DNA of 64,000 bases from Pseudomonas fluorescens (GTDB taxonomy: Bacteria; Pseudomonadota; Gammaproteobacteria; Pseudomonadales; Pseudomonadaceae), in contig NZ_CP012830.1 in the NCBI RefSeq assembly GCF_001307155.1, forward strand, positions 1,357,501 to 1,421,500. Direction: 5' to 3'. Of this stretch, positions 17,725 to 26,815 are shown piece after piece. Position numbers and translations under genes: made by a program. A model generated the notes under the pieces. That model ran no database searches. It was given only the letters and a program-made list of their open reading frames with translations, and was not told the origin of the DNA. Position 1 is the stretch's first letter. Every line of letters begins with the position of its first letter.

Positions 17725-18919
17725 TCGCCAACACCCTCAGTACCAGCAAGGTGCTGAGGGGGATCCCGTGAAACAGCAGCACCACCGCGCCGGGTGCCCA
17801 CACGTTGTAGAACGGCGCGGCGATCAACATGCCGACGCCGAACCCGGTCATTTGCAGCAAGGTCAGAACGCTGAAAATCGGCAGGCGCAGGCTGTCCGGT
17901 TCACGCTGCAAGCGCGACATCAGCCCGACCTCGGAAAAGCCATCCCCCAGGCCCGCCGGCAATGCAAACAGCAGCAAGCCATAGAGGCTCTGTTGCTGGA
18001 ACATCAGGATGAAGCCGCTGGACATCAACAACACGCCGAAAAAGAACCGCCGCTCCAGGTTTGAGTTTTCCGAGCCTGGCAAGCGGCTGGCCACCCGTGC
18101 TCCGATCAACTTGCCACACGCCCACACCGCCAGCATCAAGCCCAGCGTGGTGCTGGCCGACTCGGGTGTCAGCAGTTTGGAAATAATCGGGAAACCCACA
18201 TTGTGCGCGGCACTGCCGAGGGTGTCGGCCATCGCCAACGCGAGCATCGCAGCGATGACCGGCGAGCTGCACAAGCCTTGGCGTAGCGCGCTCCATTCGT
18301 CCCGTTTGTGGGTTGGCTCGGCATTCGGTGCCGGTTTGGAGAGCCGTAACGGCACAATGAATAGTGCCGCCAACAGATAAGTGACGACGTTCAGTGCAAA
18401 CACCGTTTCGAAGCCGAAACCAGCCACCAACAGCCCCGACACCAGACTCCCTCCAACCATCGCTGCGGACGAAGCCGAAGTGATCCAGGCATTGGTCTTG
18501 AGCAGTTGCTCCCCGGCGATCATGTGCGGCAATTGACTGTTGAGGCCGATGGCAAACATCGAGTTACCGAGCCCCAGACCGAAAGCGATCACCGGTAATA
18601 ACAGCACTTGCTGCGACACCGGTAATACCAGCAACAGGCCTAACAGCCCGGCACGCAGCAGGTCGAAGGCTATCAACGGTAAGCGTCCGCCCCAACGGCG
18701 ATAAAACATCGTGCCGATCAAACTGGCAAAAACCCCACCGGCCACGCGGCTGGCGAGAAAGATCCCGACGCTCATGGCGCTGTTGCCGAGCATATAAACG
18801 TAAGTGGCCAGCGCCACCATATTGAGAAACGCACCGAAGTCCGAGACCAGTCGCGCAGCGATGACCAGTTGGGCGTTGCGGGTGGACTGGTGGGGCGTGG
18901 GATCGGTGTTCACAATCAT
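17678..18919 (-). CDS. MFS transporter
   Basis: A 413-residue, 12-helix MFS protein of the group with an enterobactin-exporter-like layout (RLVSDFGAFLNMVALATYVY at the N terminus, LIGTMFYRRWGGRLPLIAFD in loop 2-3). The substrate is unknown. ATG 18919 is preceded by AAGG; a GTG two codons further in would have better spacing to that site, so the start is uncertain by two codons. The 3' end overlaps cueR by 47 bp on opposite strands, which is real because both C termini look family-like. Confidence 0.8.
   Translation of the reverse strand: MIVNTDPTPHQSTRNAQLVIAARLVSDFGAFLNMVALATYVYMLGNSAMSVGIFLASRVAGGVFASLIGTMFYRRWGGRLPLIAFDLLRAGLLGLLLVLPVSQQVLLLPVIAFGLGLGNSMFAIGLNSQLPHMIAGEQLLKTNAWITSASSAAMVGGSLVSGLLVAGFGFETVFALNVVTYLLAALFIVPLRLSKPAPNAEPTHKRDEWSALRQGLCSSPVIAAMLALAMADTLGSAAHNVGFPIISKLLTPESASTTLGLMLAVWACGKLIGARVASRLPGSENSNLERRFFFGVLLMSSGFILMFQQQSLYGLLLFALPAGLGDGFSEVGLMSRLQREPDSLRLPIFSVLTLLQMTGFGVGMLIAAPFYNVWAPGAVVLLFHGIPLSTLLVLRVLAIRGERARRSSPTPVP
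17734..17760 (+). terminator. Hairpin just after cueR
   Basis: CCCTCAG-T-ACC, loop AGCAA, GGT-G-CTGAGGG: ten base pairs with one mismatch, starting 10 bp after the cueR stop. There is no T-run, and it lies inside the coding end of the convergent MFS gene. It may slow or stabilise the copA-cueR transcript end. Confidence 0.45.
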
Positions 18920-19059
18920 CCTTGAGTGGGTAGCGTTCTGCCTCGGGCTTCCTTCAAGGTCAATTAAAGCACCGCATGGCGGCGATCACACTGACGACAG
19001 CGACTGTCCGATCATCGAACACTTATTGTCGTCTTACGCGACTTGCCGCTCAGCTTCAA

Positions 19060-19086
19060 TTGACCAAATTAACCAGCTGGTACAAT
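19060..19086 (+). promoter_or_regulatory. Candidate promoter with embedded palindrome before the quinate genes
   Basis: TTGACC at 19060-19065 and TACAAT at 19081-19086 form a short-spaced (15 bp) promoter candidate. The perfect palindrome ACCAGCTGGT (19072-19081) lies between them, ideally placed for repression. It resembles the ACCAACCGGTTAGT site at 23284, so the TetR regulator of this island may bind both. A second inverted repeat, GGGTCA-CCTT-TGACCC, follows at 19101-19116. Confidence 0.4.
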
Positions 19087-19124
19087 TTATCTCCACAGGC
19101 GGGTCACCTTTGACCCACGCCCAC

Positions 19125-19132
19125 AATAACAA
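19125..19132 (+). promoter_or_regulatory. Hfq/Crc-type CA motif at the dehydroquinate dehydratase start
   Basis: AATAACAA matches the Pseudomonas catabolite-repression motif AAnAAnAA and ends 2 bp before the GGAG ribosome-binding site. Binding of Hfq with Crc there would block translation when preferred carbon sources are present. The same eight bases occur before the FAD dehydrogenase gene at 30860. Confidence 0.5.
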
Positions 19133-19146
19133 TGGAGAACGCCCTG

Positions 19147-19587
19147 ATGTCCCCTATCGTTCTGGTGCTCAACGGCCCGAACCTGAACCTGCTCGGCAGC
19201 CGTGAGCCGGCGACGTATGGCCACGAAACCCTGGCCGACATCTCGGCCTTGTGCGGTCGCGCTGGCGAAGAATTCGGCCTGGCGGTGGAGTTTCGCCAGA
19301 CCAACCACGAGGGCGAATTGCTCGACTGGATTCACTCGGCACGCGGTCGTTGTGCCGGAATCGTGATCAACCCGGCGGCCTGGACGCACACTTCGGTAGC
19401 GATCCGCGACGCGCTGATCGCCAGCGAGTTACCGGTGATCGAAGTACACCTGTCCAATGTGCATGCTCGCGAACCGTTCCGTCACCACTCGTTCGTGTCG
19501 GCCATCGCCACCGCTGTCCTGTGCGGATTCGGCAGCCACGGCTATCGCCTGGCGCTGGAGCATTTCAGTCAACGCTTGAAGGGATAA
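19147..19587 (+). CDS. aroQ: Type II 3-dehydroquinate dehydratase
   Basis: A 146-residue type II dehydroquinase that interconverts 3-dehydroquinate and 3-dehydroshikimate. Family motifs are visible: [18 protein letters not shown] with the flexible loop arginine and catalytic tyrosine, [16 protein letters not shown] in the middle, and [17 protein letters not shown] with the active-site histidine. The ATG at 19147 is used because GGAG lies 9 bp upstream; an in-frame ATG at 19132 has no such site. It is followed after 5 bp by a quinate/shikimate dehydrogenase gene, so this copy is probably catabolic and not the biosynthetic one. Confidence 0.92.
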   Translation: MSPIVLVLNGPNLNLLGSREPATYGHETLADISALCGRAGEEFGLAVEFRQTNHEGELLDWIHSARGRCAGIVINPAAWTHTSVAIRDALIASELPVIEVHLSNVHAREPFRHHSFVSAIATAVLCGFGSHGYRLALEHFSQRLKG

Positions 19588-19592
19588 GTCAC

Positions 19593-20447
19593 ATGTCGCA
19601 GAACAACACGGTACTCGCAGGACTCATCGGCGCCGGTATCCAGGCGTCTCGAACCCCGGCGCTGCATGAGCGCGAGGGTGATGCCCAAGGCCTGCGCTAC
19701 CTTTATCGGTTGATCGACCTCGATCAACTGAAACTCGACAGCGGTGCGCTCCCCGACCTGCTGATGTCAGCGGAACGGATGAACTTTACGGGTCTGAACA
19801 TCACCTTTCCGTGCAAGCAGGCGATCATCCCGCTGCTCGACGAACTCTCGCCTGAAGCCCGAGGTATTGGTGCCGTCAACACCGTGGTGCTCAAGGACGG
19901 GAAACGCATTGGGCACAACACCGACTGCCTCGGTTTCGCCGAAGGTTTTCGTCGGGGCTTGAAGGATGCTGCCCGCGAGCGCGTCGTCCAAATGGGCGCT
20001 GGTGGTGCGGGGGCTGCGGTGGCCCACGCGCTGTTGAGCGAAGGCGTGCAGCAATTGAGTATTTTCGACGTGGACGTCAGTCGTGCGCAAAGCCTTGCGA
20101 ATAATCTCAATCAGCATTTCGGCAGCGGCCGGGCCTGTGCCGGCAGCGATCTGCCAAGTGCGTTGGCGCAGGCCGATGGACTGGTGAATACCACGCCGAT
20201 GGGCATGGCCAAATTGCCCGGCATGCCAGTGCCGGTGGAGTTGCTACGGGCTGAATTGTGGGTCGCGGAGATCGTTTACTTTCCACTGGAAACTGAACTG
20301 CTGCGCAACGCCCGTGCCTTGGGTTGCCGTACTCTGGATGGCGGCAACATGGCGGTGTTTCAGGCAGTAAAGGCCTTTGAGTTGTTCAGCGGCGTGGCGC
20401 CGGATGCACAGCGAATGCTCGCGCATTTTCAAAGCATGAATGGTTAA
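19593..20447 (+). CDS. Quinate/shikimate dehydrogenase (AroE family, catabolic type)
   Basis: A 284-residue AroE-fold dehydrogenase. Residues around SRTPALHEREG, GLNITFPCKQAIIPLLDE and LGCRTLDGGNMAVFQAV match the catabolic quinate/shikimate dehydrogenase of Corynebacterium glutamicum (QsuD) better than housekeeping AroE, which carries an SKSP-type motif. It should oxidise quinate to 3-dehydroquinate and shikimate to 3-dehydroshikimate with NAD. The nucleotide-binding motif is MGAGGAGAAVAHAL at about residue 133. The start at 19593 follows AAGGGATAAG, 5 bp after the upstream stop, so the two genes form an operon. Confidence 0.85.
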   Translation: MSQNNTVLAGLIGAGIQASRTPALHEREGDAQGLRYLYRLIDLDQLKLDSGALPDLLMSAERMNFTGLNITFPCKQAIIPLLDELSPEARGIGAVNTVVLKDGKRIGHNTDCLGFAEGFRRGLKDAARERVVQMGAGGAGAAVAHALLSEGVQQLSIFDVDVSRAQSLANNLNQHFGSGRACAGSDLPSALAQADGLVNTTPMGMAKLPGMPVPVELLRAELWVAEIVYFPLETELLRNARALGCRTLDGGNMAVFQAVKAFELFSGVAPDAQRMLAHFQSMNG

Positions 20448-20467
20448 CGACCACGGTCTTCTTGATG

Positions 20468-20493
20468 TTCGTTCCCACGCATGGGAACGATCA
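20468..20493. repeat. Short palindromic repeat, type C (CGTTCCCACG)
   Basis: CGTTCCCACGCATGGGAACG is an almost perfect 20-bp palindrome between convergent genes. The same core occurs at 39430 and 41930. It may act as a bidirectional transcription end. Confidence 0.65.
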
Positions 20494-20513
20494 TCAATCT
20501 GCTGGCTTGAGCT

Positions 20514-21191
20514 TCAGGCCTGCAAATAACGCAGTACTGACTCGCAGATCATCTGGCGATGACGTTGCTTGATCGCTTCATCCGGCAAGTCGATCTGGAA
20601 AATCTCACCAAAGGTATGACGGTTCGACACCCGGTAAAAACAGAACGAACTGATCAGTAAATGCACGTCCAGCGGATCCAGCCCGCTGCGGAATACACCC
20701 TCTTCGGCACCGCGACGCAGAATCACGCCCAGTGAATCGAGGATCGTATTGTTCATCGCCTTGATCGCTTCGGACTGCTTCACGTACTCGGCGTTGTGGA
20801 TGTTCTCGATGCTGACGATGCGCACAAAGTCGACGTTGCGGTCATGGTGATCGAAGGTGAATTCCACCAAACGCCGGATCGCCTCACGCGGTTCCAGCTC
20901 AGCCAGGTGCAAGCGACTTTCAGTGCTGCGGATATCGCCGTAAAGCTTCTCCAGCACTTCGACGTAGAGCTGCTCCTTACTTCCGAAGTAGTAATAGATC
21001 ATCCGTTTCGAGGTGTGGATGCGTTCGGCGATAGCATCGACACGAGCACCGGACAGGCCCTGCTGAACGAACTCGACAATGGCTTCTTGAAGAATGTTCT
21101 CGCGGGTCTTTTCCGGGTTGTTCTTGCGACTCTTGCGCGGCTCGATCAAGGTTTCGTCGGGCGCGACGGTGAGTTCTGTGGTCATTCTCAT
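20514..21191 (-). CDS. TetR-family regulator of the quinate/shikimate island
   Basis: A 225-residue TetR regulator with a long charged N-terminal tail (RKSRKNNPEKTRENIL) and an HTH at about residues 40-80 (GARVDAIAERIHTSKRMIYYYF). The C-terminal part (NVDFVRIVSIENIHNAEYV) belongs to the TetR_C group found in regulators of aromatic-acid genes. The start could be 21191 or the ATG at 21185. It is downstream of, and on the same strand as, the dehydroshikimate dehydratase gene. Palindromes at 23284 and 19072 are candidate operators. Confidence 0.82.
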   Translation of the reverse strand: MRMTTELTVAPDETLIEPRKSRKNNPEKTRENILQEAIVEFVQQGLSGARVDAIAERIHTSKRMIYYYFGSKEQLYVEVLEKLYGDIRSTESRLHLAELEPREAIRRLVEFTFDHHDRNVDFVRIVSIENIHNAEYVKQSEAIKAMNNTILDSLGVILRRGAEEGVFRSGLDPLDVHLLISSFCFYRVSNRHTFGEIFQIDLPDEAIKQRHRQMICESVLRYLQA

Positions 21192-21292
21192 TCCGGGCTC
21201 ATGGCCTTCACTGCACAGCTGGCGATTATGGGCCGCACGCTGCAGTGAAGGAAGCTTCGCCACGACCGTTTACCCCTGCGTTTACCAATTTC

Positions 21293-23194
21293 CTACAACT
21301 TGGCGTGACGCACACCTCCGCTGCGTGATTTCGCCATCGCCGCCAGGCGCACCGCGACGTTGGCCGCACCATATCCGGCATAGCCGTTTTTGCGCTGGAT
21401 GATTTCAAAGAAGAAGCGCCCTTCAAACGGCTCGGTGTACACATGAAACAGCTCACCGCCCTGAGCGTCGCGGTCATACAGCACGTTGTAATAGGCAAGT
21501 TTGCTGAGGAACTCGTCATCGAAATCAAAGCGTGCAGCGAGGTCATCGTAATAATTGAGCGGGATGTCCAGCAGCGGTACGCCGGCCTCTTTGGCGCGAC
21601 TGACTTCAGCGAACATATCGTCGCAGTCAAAGGCAATGTGGTGCACACCGGAGCCACGATAACTGGACAAGGCGTGAGAGATGGCGGTGTTGCGGTTTTC
21701 GGAAATGTTCAGCGGCAAACGGATCGAACTGCATCGGCTGCGCAGCGCGCGGCTTTTCACCAGGCCGTAAGGGTCAGGCAACACCACTTCATCGTCGGCC
21801 TCGAAATCCAGCAGGCTCTTGTAGAACAGCACCCAACTGTCGAGGCTGTCCGCCGGCAGCGCCATCGCCATGTGGTCGATCCTTTTCAGTCCACCAGCGG
21901 TGGCTGCCGTCGGATGCAGCCGGAAGTCGGTGCCGTAGACATCGGCGTGCTCATCCACCAGATAAATCAGGCTGCCATCCGGCGCACGCACCGCCGCCAG
22001 TTCCAGCTCATTGGGGCCGACCAGCCCGCGATAGGGTTGCCCTTTGTACGCCACCGCCCGGGCCAGCGCACTGGCACTGTCCTTGACCCGCACTGCGGTC
22101 GCGCACAATGACGGCCCGTGCGCTTCGAAAAAGCTGTGGGCAAACGAATAGGGTTCAGAGTTGAGAATCAGATTGATATCGCCCTGGCGCAGCAGCGTGA
22201 CGTTCTTGGAGCGGTGCTCACCGGCCTTGACGAAACCCAGTCGCTCCAGCCAATTCGAGAGTTTGGCTCCAAGACTTTCGTCCACCGCGAACTCGAGAAA
22301 CTCGATACCGTCGTACTCACTGGCCGGCGGCGTGGCAAACAAAATGTCGAGGTTCGGTGTGGGCGTCGCTTGTTGCTGCAAACGCGCTCGGGTCTTCTCT
22401 TCCAGATACAGCAAGGAGCGCAGACCATCGGCGGCATTGGCGCGTGGTGGCGCGGCGCGGAATCCGTCGTTGAAAACTTCCAGTGACAGCGGCCCGGTGT
22501 AACCACTCTGGATAATCGGCGCGAGAAAACCTGGCAAGTCGAATTCGCCCTGTCCGGGGAAGCAACGAAAATGTCGGCTCCACTCCAGCACGTCCATCGC
22601 CAGGATCGGTGCGTCGGCCATTTGCACAAAGAAAATCTTCTCGCCGGGAATATCCGCGATAGCCCGTGGATCACCCTTGAGCGACAAGGTATGAAAACTG
22701 TCCAGCAACACGCCCAGATTCGGATGGTCCGCCTGGCGGACAATGTTCCAGACCTGTTGATACGTGTTCACATGCTGGCCCCAGGCCAGCGCTTCATAAC
22801 CGATCCGCAAGCCACGAGCCCCGGCGCGCTCGGCCAGCAGTCGCAGGTCGTCGACCAGAATCTGCTCATCGCCAACGCTGTCGGCCGAAGCGTTGCTGCA
22901 CACCAGCACCAGGTCGGTGCCCAGCTCCTGCATCAGGTCGAACTTGCGCTCGGCGCGCTCAAGGTTGCGCGGCAAGCGGTCGCGGCGGCAGCCTTCGAAA
23001 TCACGGAAGGGCTGAAACAGGGTGATGGCGATGCCCAGGTCAGCGCACATCTGTTTGATTTCACGCGGGCTGCCGTCGTAGTACAGCAGGTCGTTCTCGA
23101 AAATCTCCACCCCATCGAAACCCGCGGCGGCAATGGCTTCGAGTTTTTCCGGCAGGGTACCGCTCAAGGAAACGGTGGCAATGGAACGCTGCAT
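21293..23194 (-). CDS. quiC1: 3-dehydroshikimate dehydratase, two-domain QuiC1/QsuB type
   Basis: A 633-residue fused enzyme. Residues 1-280 form a TIM-barrel sugar-phosphate isomerase-like domain (IATVSLSGTLPEKLEAIAAA at the start, LGVLLDSFHTLS, EVFNDGF with metal ligands) that dehydrates 3-dehydroshikimate to protocatechuate. Residues about 290-620 resemble 4-hydroxyphenylpyruvate dioxygenase (VIOC fold), with GVHHIAFDCDD and FFEIIQRKNGY as the metal-site segments. Length and layout match P. putida QuiC1 and Corynebacterium QsuB. It supplies the last step of quinate/shikimate conversion to protocatechuate. The role of the dioxygenase-like domain is not clear. Confidence 0.9.
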   Translation of the reverse strand: MQRSIATVSLSGTLPEKLEAIAAAGFDGVEIFENDLLYYDGSPREIKQMCADLGIAITLFQPFRDFEGCRRDRLPRNLERAERKFDLMQELGTDLVLVCSNASADSVGDEQILVDDLRLLAERAGARGLRIGYEALAWGQHVNTYQQVWNIVRQADHPNLGVLLDSFHTLSLKGDPRAIADIPGEKIFFVQMADAPILAMDVLEWSRHFRCFPGQGEFDLPGFLAPIIQSGYTGPLSLEVFNDGFRAAPPRANAADGLRSLLYLEEKTRARLQQQATPTPNLDILFATPPASEYDGIEFLEFAVDESLGAKLSNWLERLGFVKAGEHRSKNVTLLRQGDINLILNSEPYSFAHSFFEAHGPSLCATAVRVKDSASALARAVAYKGQPYRGLVGPNELELAAVRAPDGSLIYLVDEHADVYGTDFRLHPTAATAGGLKRIDHMAMALPADSLDSWVLFYKSLLDFEADDEVVLPDPYGLVKSRALRSRCSSIRLPLNISENRNTAISHALSSYRGSGVHHIAFDCDDMFAEVSRAKEAGVPLLDIPLNYYDDLAARFDFDDEFLSKLAYYNVLYDRDAQGGELFHVYTEPFEGRFFFEIIQRKNGYAGYGAANVAVRLAAMAKSRSGGVRHAKL

Positions 23195-23727
23195 GTTTCG
23201 ACTCCCGGTGGGATGGGTTGATCTTGTTGATTTTGTTCGGGGGAATTATTGAGCTCGCCTGTTCATTGAGCAATTCAAAGTGTACCAACCGGTTAGTTTA
23301 CTGTGCGATTATCGAACACAATGGCGGTTGGCGAATTGACGATTTTTCGCTCACTGCGCACCATCGGCAGCACATCGATTCCGGTCATGAACCACCGGTC
23401 GAAGTGACCAACGACCCAGAACACACCATAAAAAATTCAAAAATCGGGTACACGCTCATGCTTGCATTCAACGCCTTGCTCCGTTGCTCTCTCCTTCACT
23501 CCCCGTGCCTGGCGCCCAACCGCCAACCGCCTTCGAACCTTTCTGGCGCCTGCGACCGAACCTGGCCCGCATGCTGAACACGCGCTTTGGTTGCCTCAGC
23601 CAACACTGAGCCAACACAAACACTCAGCCGATCAATCATTGTTTTCACCCTGCGCATCTGCGCACCCCGACGATTGATCACGCGCCCATGAAGTCCCGAC
23701 GAGCCTTGCTTGTCAGTCATTGAACGG
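23195..23727. other. Divergent intergenic region, 533 bp
   Basis: The region lies between quiC1 (leftward) and the MFS gene (rightward) and is less GC-rich than its neighbours. It contains the TetR-like operator at 23284-23297 close to quiC1, and an A-rich leader (ACAAAATCAACAA on the minus strand, about 23226-23239) that is a near match to the CA motif. No gene is seen in the rest. Confidence 0.55.
23284..23297. promoter_or_regulatory. TetR-type operator candidate
   Basis: ACCAACCGGTTAGT has inverted half-sites AC(C/T)AACC around the perfect AACCGGTT centre, the usual form of a TetR-family operator. It lies 90 bp upstream of quiC1 in the divergent region. It shares the ACCA...GGT ends with the palindrome at 19072. 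Confidence 0.5.
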
Positions 23728-25089
23728 ATGGCACAGATGATTCCTTCTCAGAGCTCTCACACAGAAAGCGCCCGCATGGCCTCAGGCCTGGGCGTCGCGA
23801 CCGGCGGCATCGGCGACAAAATTCGTGGCGCCATGGCGGTCGGCAAAACCCGCTGGGGCATGCTGGCGCTGGTGTTTTTCGCCACCACCCTGAACTACAT
23901 CGACCGCGCCGCACTGGGCGTCATGCAGCCGATCCTGGCCAAGGAAATGAGCTGGACGGCGATGGACTACGCCAACATCAACTTCTGGTTCCAGGTCGGT
24001 TACGCCGTCGGCTTCGTGCTGCAAGGCCGACTGATCGACCGGATCGGCGTGAAGCGCGTGTTCTTCTGCGCGGTGTTGCTCTGGAGCCTGGCGACCGGTG
24101 CCCATGGCCTGGCGACTTCGGCCCTGGGCTTTATGGTCTGCCGCTTTATTCTCGGGCTGACCGAAGCTGCCAACTACCCGGCCTGCGTGAAGACCACCCG
24201 GCTGTGGTTCCCTGCCGGTGAGCGTGCCGTGGCCACTGGCATCTTCAATGCCGGGACCAACGTCGGCGCGATGTTCACGCCGATGCTGCTGCCGCTGATC
24301 CTCCATGTCTGGGGCTGGCAAGCCGCGTTCCTGTGCATGTCGGCACTGGGCGGGATCTGGCTGGTGTTCTGGGGCTTGAAGTACTTCAACCCGGAAGATC
24401 ACCCGTCGGTGAAGCAATCGGAACTGGACTACATCCAGAACGAAGCCGAACCGGAACAGGCACGCGTACCGTTCTCGCGGATCCTGCGGATGCGTGGCAC
24501 ATGGGCCTTTGCCCTCGCCTACTCGATGACCGCGCCGGTGTTCTGGTTCTACCTGTACTGGCTGCCGCCGTTCCTCAATCAGCAATACAACCTGGGTATC
24601 AACGTGACCCAAATGGGTATTCCGCTGATCATCATCTATATGACGGCCGACTTCGGCAGTGTCGGCGGTGGCATTCTGTCCTCGTTCCTGATCGGCCGCG
24701 GGGTCAACCCGATCAAAGCCCGGTTGATGTCGATGCTGCTGTTCGCCTGCTGCATCATCGGCGTGATCATGGCCGCCGGCTCCAGCAACCTGTGGGTCGC
24801 AGTGTTTGCCATCTCGCTGGCCATCGGCGCGCACCAGGCCTGGACTGCGAACATCTGGAGCCTGGTGATGGACTACACGCCCAAGCACATGATGAGCACG
24901 GTGTTCGGTTTCGGCGGCATGTGCGCCGCCATTGGCGGGATGTTCATGACCCAACTGGTCGGGCACATCCTGACCATCACCAATAACAACTACACCGTGC
25001 TGTTCACCATGATTCCGGCGATGTACTTCATTGCGCTGATCTGGCTGTACTTCATGGCACCGCGCAAGATTCCGAACCTCGAAGACTGA
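23728..25089 (+). CDS. MFS transporter, anion:cation symporter type, probable quinate/shikimate uptake
   Basis: A 453-residue MFS protein of the ACS branch (ExuT, GudP, GarP relatives), recognised from [20 protein letters not shown] in helix 1 and the loop after it, [14 protein letters not shown] in loop 2-3 and [20 protein letters not shown] in helix 4. ACS members import sugar acids and other organic anions. Between quiC1 and a chemoreceptor, the likely cargo is quinate, shikimate or dehydroshikimate; this is inferred from context. The start is uncertain: ATG at 23728, 23737 or 23776, or an upstream TTG at 23710. A strong terminator follows at 25102-25132. Confidence 0.82.
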   Translation: MAQMIPSQSSHTESARMASGLGVATGGIGDKIRGAMAVGKTRWGMLALVFFATTLNYIDRAALGVMQPILAKEMSWTAMDYANINFWFQVGYAVGFVLQGRLIDRIGVKRVFFCAVLLWSLATGAHGLATSALGFMVCRFILGLTEAANYPACVKTTRLWFPAGERAVATGIFNAGTNVGAMFTPMLLPLILHVWGWQAAFLCMSALGGIWLVFWGLKYFNPEDHPSVKQSELDYIQNEAEPEQARVPFSRILRMRGTWAFALAYSMTAPVFWFYLYWLPPFLNQQYNLGINVTQMGIPLIIIYMTADFGSVGGGILSSFLIGRGVNPIKARLMSMLLFACCIIGVIMAAGSSNLWVAVFAISLAIGAHQAWTANIWSLVMDYTPKHMMSTVFGFGGMCAAIGGMFMTQLVGHILTITNNNYTVLFTMIPAMYFIALIWLYFMAPRKIPNLED

Positions 25090-25101
25090 CGCTTCCTCTT
25101 T

Positions 25102-25132
25102 CGCAGGCCTGGTTTCAGGCCTGCGTTTTTTT
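25102..25132 (+). terminator. Rho-independent terminator after the MFS gene
   Basis: CGCAGGCCTG, loop GTTT, CAGGCCTGCG, then seven T. The 10-bp perfect stem and T-run make it a clear intrinsic terminator, ending the transporter transcript before the chemoreceptor gene. Confidence 0.93.
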
Positions 25133-25186
25133 GTTCGCACGGCTGCCGATTTCGTCCCTCTTTTTTCCGTCCACGGAGCTCATACC

Positions 25187-26809
25187 ATGTCTCTGGGTAA
25201 CCTGAGCATCGCCAAACGTGCGCTGATCAGCTTCGGCCTAATCGCCCTGCTGGTGTTGTTGCAAGGACTGTTTGCCCTCAAGCAGGTGGCCGAAGTACGC
25301 TCCACCGGCCAGCACACCGAAAACGTTTCCCTGCCCAGCACACGCTACCTGGGGGAAATCCGCGACTACATTCTGAGCATTCGCGTGCTCAGCCTGCGCA
25401 TGGCGCTCAACCGCGAGCCCAAAGTACTCGATGCCACTATCGCTCGCCTGCACCAGGTGGAAGGCTGGCTTGAGCAAACGCTGACCAGGTTCGCGCCCCT
25501 GGTCGACGACTACAACCGCGTGCAGTACGAAACCTTTGTCAGCACTGTAAAGAGCTACCGACAGGCGCTGGATCAATACGAAGAACTGTCCCGGCAAAAC
25601 CGCAGCGAGGACATGAGCGCGCTGCTCAACGGAAAAATCCAGGATTACTCGACCCAGACCGGCGATCAATTCACCGAGCTGATGAACCTCACCGCCAGCG
25701 AAGTCAGCCAATCGGCCAGCCATGCCGACGGGCTTTACGCCCAGGTAAAAATGACCGTGATCGGCGCACTGATCGCTGTTGCCCTGCTGACCTCATGCCT
25801 GGCCTGGCTGCTGATCCGCAGCATCGTCATGCCCATCCGCCAGGCTGTGCGTGTGGCCGAGCAGGTCGCTGACGGTGACCTGAGTGCGCCGATCCAGAGC
25901 CAGGGGCCCGATGAAACCGCCCGTCTGCTCAGGGCCCTGGCCAGCATGCAGAACAGCCTGCGCGATACCCTGCAGTTGATCAGCGATACGTCTAACCAAC
26001 TGAACGGTGCGGCGCAGCAGATGAGCCAGAACACCGGGCTGGACTCCAATCGCTTGCAACAGCAGCACAACGAAATCGAGCAGGCCGCCACGGCGGTCAA
26101 TGAAATGACCGTCGCCGTCGAAGAAGTGGCACGCAACGCGGTCTCGACCTCAGACACCACGCGCCAGTCGACGATAGAGGCCACTCAAGGTCAGGCGCGA
26201 GTGATCGAGACGCTCGATTCGATCCAGGCCATGAGTGCCGAAGTCGGCACCGCGCTGCAACAGGTTCAGACCCTGGCCGAACAATCTCGGGAAATCGGCA
26301 AAGTACTGGATGTCATCCGCGCCATTGCCGAACAGACCAACCTGCTGGCCCTCAACGCCGCCATCGAAGCCGCAAGAGCCGGGGAAGCCGGGCGCGGTTT
26401 TGCCGTGGTTGCCGATGAAGTGCGAGCCCTGGCCCATCGCACCCAGCAGTCGACCCGGGAAATCGAGCAGATGATCGCCCGGGTTCAGGGCGACACCGAC
26501 AGTGTGGTGCTGTCGATGCACGGCAACAGCCAGCGCGTGGCCCAGACCTTGTCGATCGCCGAACAGGCCGGCGTGGCCCTGACGCAAATCACCTGCGCCA
26601 TGGAGCAGATCCACGAGCGCAACCTGGTGATCGCCAGCGCCTCGGAAGAACAGGCACAAGTGGCCCGGGAGGTCGATCGCAACCTGCTGAACATCCGCGA
26701 CCTGTCGCTGGCAAGCGCCGATGCGTCGACCCAGACCAGCGCCACCAGTCGGGAGTTGTCACAACTGGCGGCCGGTTTGCAGAACCTGGTCGTGCGTTTC
26801 AGGTTTTGA
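25187..26809 (+). CDS. Methyl-accepting chemotaxis protein with four-helix-bundle sensor
   Basis: A 540-residue transmembrane chemoreceptor. TM1 lies at about residues 12-30, the periplasmic sensor at 31-188 looks like a single four-helix bundle (small MCP type), TM2 at 189-210 is followed by a HAMP domain ([20 protein letters not shown]), and the signalling domain carries [19 protein letters not shown] with its methylation helices. P. putida PcaY, with a sensor of this class, responds to quinate, shikimate and protocatechuate. This copy is directly beside the quinate genes, so a similar ligand is likely but inferred. It is behind a terminator and has its own promoter. Confidence 0.85.
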   Translation: MSLGNLSIAKRALISFGLIALLVLLQGLFALKQVAEVRSTGQHTENVSLPSTRYLGEIRDYILSIRVLSLRMALNREPKVLDATIARLHQVEGWLEQTLTRFAPLVDDYNRVQYETFVSTVKSYRQALDQYEELSRQNRSEDMSALLNGKIQDYSTQTGDQFTELMNLTASEVSQSASHADGLYAQVKMTVIGALIAVALLTSCLAWLLIRSIVMPIRQAVRVAEQVADGDLSAPIQSQGPDETARLLRALASMQNSLRDTLQLISDTSNQLNGAAQQMSQNTGLDSNRLQQQHNEIEQAATAVNEMTVAVEEVARNAVSTSDTTRQSTIEATQGQARVIETLDSIQAMSAEVGTALQQVQTLAEQSREIGKVLDVIRAIAEQTNLLALNAAIEAARAGEAGRGFAVVADEVRALAHRTQQSTREIEQMIARVQGDTDSVVLSMHGNSQRVAQTLSIAEQAGVALTQITCAMEQIHERNLVIASASEEQAQVAREVDRNLLNIRDLSLASADASTQTSATSRELSQLAAGLQNLVVRFRF

Positions 26810-26815
26810 GCGCAA

